64,000 bases of DNA, taken from Lantana camara. Taxonomy: Eukaryota > Streptophyta > Magnoliopsida > Lamiales > Verbenaceae. The stretch's first letter is position 1. Each line of letters begins with the position of its first letter. The position numbers and the translations under genes were made by a program. The stretch covers positions 90,532,001-90,596,000 of the forward strand of contig CM074856.1 of the NCBI GenBank assembly GCA_037501455.1. The letters run 5' to 3'. Below are positions 59,061-64,000 of the stretch, piece by piece. The notes under the pieces are model-generated. The model was not told the origin of the DNA, did not search any database, and was given only the letters and a program-made list of their open reading frames with translations.

Positions 59061-59911
59061 TAATCCATTTTATCAATTCAATCAATTTAATACAATCAAT
59101 TTGTGGCCCGACGAGTGAGGGCAAATCTCCAACCTTTCACCGACTGTGTATAACACTTCAATTTATTAGTGGATTAGGTGATCACACAGCAATTCCGTGC
59201 ACAATTAGCAATTTCAATCAATAAATCCTTCTTCCTCCGGGTGATGGCGGGCTTGCAAGACCCAGCCATCCAATCATGGTGTACGTCGGGAACATGACTC
59301 CCACTCACGGGATTTCTTTCTCCACCAAACCTCCTGGTGGATTCAGAGGTGATCCCACAATGGTGAGGATAGTGCAAGAGTTACCCGTCAGCCCTTGCTT
59401 TCCCGGTTGGCTCAATACACTACCCTCGGGCCCAACATGAACAATAATTACTCGCCAAAACAATGAATGCGATAATCAATCAATCAATTAATCTATTTCC
59501 GTGAAATCAATTAAAAAATCATAAGGTTCGAAAACTATAGATATATAGATACGTTTTGGCCGAAAATCACATAAGGGTTGTAAGGTTCTATATATCTAGA
59601 ATTTAAACCTCACCTGAACGACCCAAAAACCAAGGAATCAGCTCACGGAGCCTGCTCCTCGTCACCCGGAAACTGGTCTGTGCAAGAAAGACAACTGCCC
59701 GTGAAACATGACTCAAAATGCACCAAATAGGACGAACGGCGAAAATGCAATGATCATGATATGCATATGTAAAAGATAAGATTATGTTCATGTGTACTAT
59801 TAGGAAATTAACTCATATAATCAATTAACCCAAATAACAATAATACGTAACCAATATCTAACCCATGCACGTACAGTAGCATGCAACCAAAAAATATGCA
59901 TGAAAACAGAA

Positions 59912-60083
59912 GGTGACACGCCCGTGTCACCAATATACACTAAGTCATGACACCCCCGTGTCTGGGTACAGCGGACAATATGCGTGAAAAAAGAGGGTGA
60001 CACGCCCGTGTCACCAACACAAGGCAAACCATGACACCCCCGTGTCACACAGAACAAGGCAAAGTTAACACGCCCGTGTCAAC
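59912..60083 (-). repeat. Palindrome cluster of the second family A LTR
   Basis: Units GGTGACA-CG-CC-CG-TGTCACC at 59912-59931 and 59996-60015, with variants at 59947-59962, 60030-60048 and 60064-60083 (GTTAACACG left arm against TGTCAAC). Same arms as 3631-3827. Confidence 0.87.
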
Positions 60084-62504
60084 CGTGCGTACCAGAAAAA
60101 CAGTGGAAAAACAGGGGTTTTTCCATGCAAAACCAACCCAAACAATTATATTTCCAAATTCCAACCATAACAAATGTTGAAACACCTCATATATGCATCA
60201 TACTTCAAGTATTCATCAATTCAATCAAGAAATAAACATCAAAGTGGCAAAATCAAACTTGAAACCCTCATGTATGAACATGCTTCCAATCTTCATGAAC
60301 TTCAATATATCCATGTAACTTCCAATTCTCATGATCCTAACATGCTTCTAACTCCAAATATTGCAAGAATTCATTACCTAATTCATGAACCCTACTTCCA
60401 TGTCAAACAAGAAATTCATCCAAGTTCATGTCATACCTTGAATTCAAGCAAGAAATAAGATGAAGTGGAGAAATGATGATGAGGATGCTTCTAGCTTCAA
60501 TGATCCTTCAAGAATTTAGCTTGAAATGAGATAAAATTTCCTCCTTCTCCTTGGTGTTATAATCGGTATTTAGTGTGTGTATGTGTGTAGAAATTGGATG
60601 AAAATGGAATGAAGTAGAATGAAAAGGAAGAAGAGATGATATAATCCAAAGTCTTGAAAGAATAGACATGAGTCATCATATTTTGCACATAAGTCCTCAT
60701 AGTATTTAAATTCATTCAATCAAATTTCCTCTCTACACAAAAGATCAAGTAGCTCCAATTTCCTTAATGCAATTAGGTCACATATAGCAATTAGTTCATA
60801 TAATGCACATAAATGACAATTTATATAAATGCATAGGGATGTAATGTATATAATGTGATGAAGGTTGTAAATAATTGAATGAAATGATTAAATTAAATTC
60901 CCCCAACTCCCGAAGACCCGCTCGTGGTGTGCTTACCTGAACTTCTGGAAATTGGGGCGTTACATAGCATGTTAATTGATGTGTTATAATTTAGGTTTTA
61001 ACCTTCAAACGTGCAATATATGCTTACATGCAAAAATGTGAACTAGTATGATCAAAGCGTGACTTTATTCGCATTCATAAACATTTGCCGAGTGTATATT
61101 TGGTTCATTTTGAGTCTAAGAGTACCCCTTTACTATTTGTTTTAAACAGAGGAGCTTCCCGTGGACGACATGGTTACCCCTCAAGTGTCCGGTTCTCGCT
61201 CTTTTGTCGCCACTACCGTTTTAAGGTGAGGTTTTTTTCCTTTTAGATATTTGACCTAAAACCCTATATAGTTTGAAGCCTCGCATGCGAAATAAGTATA
61301 TTATATGGTAGATACGTGTATGATATATACGTTGAGGGCTTGTCCCATTTGTTATAAGACTTTGAAAACACTTTATATATGTATCTAATCTATCTTTTTT
61401 GTTTTAGAAAACCTTTGCTAAGTGTGTGTGGGTAAGGGAGGTTATATGCTTTGAAAGATAAGCTTGGCTATATGTATGATATGTTTTGGGCCCCGGAGAA
61501 TGGTATGGTAAGCTCGGGACGGCCGAGGGGTCGCCGAGCTCTTCCATCAACATTTTCCATTTGAGAGTCTCACCCAACCTTAGGAGTTCGAGGAAGGGGG
61601 TTTCTCTTGAGCCGACGGTTTTGTCCATCGAAGGTTTCAAGGTCGTGATTAAACCTTATCTCTTGTGTGTGTGTGGATAGTTAGGGCCGTCAACCCTTCT
61701 ATCACTTGGAGTAAGGTTGGTTTATGTTTTGTTTCGCTTTGTTATGCCCCTTTGATTATGGAAGTTGGGAGATGTGACTCGTACTCACCGAGTTGTTTGT
61801 TGGTGTTTGGTCTATGGAACGAGAATGGACTTATAAGTGTTTAAAATTTGTGGTTTGGCCTTTGGCCAAAAACTTCTTCTATATACGTATATTTATATCA
61901 CGGGGAAAACACTTTGGCTTGCAAAAACCACTCTCGATTCATGGATCCTTTTTATTTAACTATATGCTCTAATCTATATGTATATCGGGTGTGTTAGTTA
62001 ACCCCTCACTAGTCTTTAGGACTAACCCTCTTTGTTGTTCTTTTTTTTTTTCCCCTTTTCTTTCGAGTTGCAGGTACCTCCTGAGTCGAGCTAGGCGGCA
62101 AGTGTCTGTCGAGTTTTACTTGTGGTGTAGCTCGGGTCTTCATGCATTTGTAGTGGTTAAGTTTTACGAACTTATGCACTTTTGTTTTGTATATACTCGA
62201 TTATGGCCCCGATGGGCGTTGTACATCTTGTATATACTCAATTATGATCTAGCTTGCTATTCTACCCTCTTTTGATATGAATAATTGTTATCTTGGGATG
62301 TAAGTATAATCGTTTTACGCTTCCGCTACCTTTGTTTAAATTTTGCTCAGTTCTTGAGGGTCTAGGCCACCTAGCAAGGGTGTGTGTTTTGTGAGTCTCC
62401 CGTTCGCTATAGTCTGATTCGGGTGCGAACCCTCTATTTCGTTACTCGAGTGGGACTATAGTGCGGGGGATGTGGCGCCCTTCGCTCCAGGGTGTTACAA
62501 TCCA

Positions 62505-62841
62505 AGAACAAGGAACCTCGACCATCGAGACCGACTCCGATACCCACCCTACCGACACCGAATCGTTGTGCTTATTGTGAAGGTCCGAATCACAAGGAGG
62601 AGCAATGCCGAAGGAAGTTAGGTGCTTAAGTTAGGTGTGGTGAGATTGGACATATGGTGAATATTTGCCCATACAAACCAATTCCAAAGCTTATGAGGGA
62701 CCGTAACTCCGAGATCCCGATTCAAGCCCAAGTGGATGCCGAGATTGATACCACCGGTATGGTGAAAGGTACACTAAGCATTCATGGCATCTCATTTCAA
62801 GCATATTTTAATCTTGGGGAAACCCATGTGTTTATTGCGTT
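62505..62841 (+). pseudogene. gag zinc knuckles and protease remnant of element L
   Basis: Joins the gag frame at 56966 across the inserted LTR. It reads RCAYCEGPNHKEEQC (CX2CX4HX4C), a TAA in KLGA*VRCGEIGHMVNIC (second knuckle), then a retropepsin-like GMVKGTLSIHGISFQAYFNL with GETHVFI. The usual DSGATHSFI core is changed, and the catalytic Asp position is Asn. RT, RNase H and integrase are absent. Confidence 0.8.
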
Positions 62842-63276
62842 CTTCTTTATTCCTTGGTGCTTTTTGGCTCTTGCTTGCTTGTTGTGTGTTTCCTTTCCTT
62901 CTTAGTTCTTGCTTGTTGTGTGCTTTCTTTTCTTTTTATGTTAACTCTCTTTTTGGAGAGAGTTTGGTGGCGTGGAGTGTTTGAGAGCGTGGGTGAGTTG
63001 TGAGGGTCGAGCTGCTTCCAGTGGACTTGGTTGGAGACGTTTTGTTTTTGTCGAAGTTGGTAATTTCTCTCAGAAGGTACATTCAGGCTCAATGGTATCT
63101 AACGGTGATAGATAAAAGGCTAACTCATTTATATTCCTCGTAGAAGAACCGAGAATTACCTCAGAGTAAGAAGTCTCTCGTGTTAACGGGGTACACTAGG
63201 CCATTTCCTCTAAGAATGCCAACTCATTGACATGTATGACGAATAAGAGGCCCGGCTTGAGTGGGAAGAGGCGATT
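62842..63276 (+). other. Internal remainder of element L up to a possible polypurine tract
   Basis: 435 bp with no recognisable domain. It begins with a T-rich repeat (CTTGCTTGTTGTGTG type, 62873-62925) and ends GAGTGGGAAGAGGCGATT, a weak polypurine tract before the LTR at 63277. Confidence 0.45.
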
Positions 63277-64000
63277 TGTGACACCCCGGTTTTCGACAGT
63301 ACAGGTACGCCCTTACGAGAGAGCTAAATGCGCATTTAAATTATTTATTTATGTAATTGTTTATTTATTTTAATGATTAATTGTTTTTTTTAAAATAATT
63401 TGAATTATTTGTTAATTATACTTTTGAATATTTAAACGTTTTTAAGCTTTTGAACTTGTTTTTAATTCGTTTGAGTTTCAATTTGTTTCAAAATTTCGTG
63501 AAAATTTAATATGCATGAATTATACGTGTTATGAATTTGTTTATGTGCTCGTTTTAATTTTTCGGACTTGTTTGATATGGTAACGAACCATATTTTAAAT
63601 TTTGTGGAATTGAGGGCCTAACGTAGTTTTAGCGCACCTTGTGTTCCGTAGGCCATAACTTGAGATCGGGAATTCAGATTCGAATTCCGGAAGTGACGCT
63701 GGACTCGTAACAAAGAATGGGAGCTAAGAACCTAGCCTTATATTCTTCTAATCCCGTTTGAGCCTTCGAAATTTGTCCGAACCAAGCAGCACGCGCAGAT
63801 TCGGCACTTTGGAGTATTTTGGCCATAACTTATTCATTTCTTAACCAAATCACTTGATTCTTGAGCTCACTTAACCCTAGTTAGGTCCTCTATCTTCCTC
63901 CATAACCCTCATTTCGAAATTATGAAGGGAGAAGGTGAGAGAAACTGGAAACCGAGAGAGAAAAGGGGAAAAAGAAATCTACACAGTTCATTTTGCCTTT
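63277..64000 (+). repeat. Start of a gypsy LTR, cut by the window end
   Basis: TGTGACACCCCGGTTTTCG at the start, then ACAGGTACGCCCTTACGAGAG, and the shared GGGAATTCAGATTCGAATTCCGG block near 63668-63692. It is similar to but clearly diverged from the LTR at 55018, so it may be the 3' LTR of element L only if that element is old; otherwise it is a separate insertion. Confidence 0.7.

Larger units (their letters stand above)
58517..60964 (-). mobile_element. Solo LTR, family A, minus strand, 2448 bp
   Basis: On the minus strand it runs TGTAACGCCCCAATTTCC (60964) to CCGGGTGCTACA (58517); TAGCA is duplicated at 58512-58516 and 60965-60969. Same family as the LTR at 2694-5185. Shared plan on the minus strand: donor TCAAG|GTATGAC at 60436, acceptor TTGCACAG at 59679, a 65 nt segment, donor TTCAG|GTGAGG at 59613, acceptor at 58907. 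The plus ORF 60174-60458 and the minus ORFs inside are short and unconvincing. Confidence 0.93.
56967..62499 (+). mobile_element. Solo LTR, family E, 3080 bp, with a nested LTR
   Basis: It runs from TGTAACATCCCGATC to CAGGGTGTTACA, with ATCCA duplicated at 56962-56966 and 62500-62504 inside gag. It is split by solo LTR A' (58517-60964). Shared plan: donor AAAAG|GTAAGT at 57736/57737, acceptor TTAAACAG ending at 61149, a 76 nt segment, donor TTAAG|GTGAGG at 61225/61226, acceptor with a long pyrimidine tract, GAGTTGCAG, ending at 62073. ORFs at 57960-58291 cover the start of the palindrome cluster and a (TGC)n-like tract and are not convincing genes. Confidence 0.92.

Noticed and set aside
55018..64000. 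55018 and 63277 LTRs as an obvious 5'/3' pair of one element
   Set aside because: They share layout and blocks but differ at many positions from the first 25 bases onward. Pairing remains possible only if the element is old, so I did not assert it.

Overview
This 64 kb window is plant nuclear DNA made almost entirely of LTR retrotransposons inserted into one another. It encodes Ty3/gypsy chromovirus and Ty1/copia proteins, has primer sites matching the initiator methionine tRNA (TGGTATCAGAGC), AT-rich non-coding DNA with TA-repeat tracts, and a hAT-like DNA transposon carrying an exon-like piece of a plant-type ribosomal protein L5 gene. I found no intact host gene, rRNA, tRNA or CRISPR array. 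Everything suggests transposon-rich heterochromatin of a flowering plant; the species cannot be named from this sequence.

Layout, left to right. (1) 1-5185, plus strand: 3' half of a Tekay-like gypsy element (broken pol plus a 2.5 kb LTR), inserted in the 3' LTR of the next element. (2) 5186-17427, minus strand: a gag-only element arranged LTR-internal-LTR-internal-LTR, with a solo LTR (10180-12768, TSD TACAA) at one junction. (3) 17428-41116: pieces of a minus-strand LTR ('H') split by a 17.9 kb copia array (17945-35815, TSD AATAA, three LTRs and two internal regions) and a solo LTR (37215-39951, TSD TATAT). (4) 41117-50256: pieces of LTR 'I' split by a solo LTR (41427-44198, TSD CATGT) and a young copia element (45058-50192, TSD ATTAA, identical LTRs, broken ORF). 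(5) 50257-54883: LTR 'J' split by a hAT-like element (51357-53683) lying between 206 bp direct repeats. (6) 55018-63276: a gypsy element reduced to gag and a protease remnant; its gag is split by a solo LTR (56967-62499, TSD ATCCA), itself split by another solo LTR (58517-60964, TSD TAGCA). (7) 63277-64000: start of another LTR.

The most interesting signal is inside the long gypsy LTRs. At least seven LTRs of clearly different sequence share one plan. Each has a splice-donor-like site, about 0.75-1.05 kb, an acceptor-like site, a 60-76 nt 'exon', a conserved donor GTGAGGTTT, about 0.7-0.85 kb, and an acceptor-like TTTCAG before GTGCTAGGCGGG. In the first 'intron' every family has a cluster of 18 bp palindromes of form N6-CG-NN-CG-N6'. 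The arms are specific to the family and always complementary; the CG-NN-CG centre is shared. In the second 'intron' four LTR types have a 14 bp stem-loop kept by wobble and compensating changes. I know of no named element with this layout. It may be a spliced leader with an array of family-specific protein sites or RNA hairpins.

Coordinates and target-site duplications were read by eye. Similarity statements are visual, not computed.
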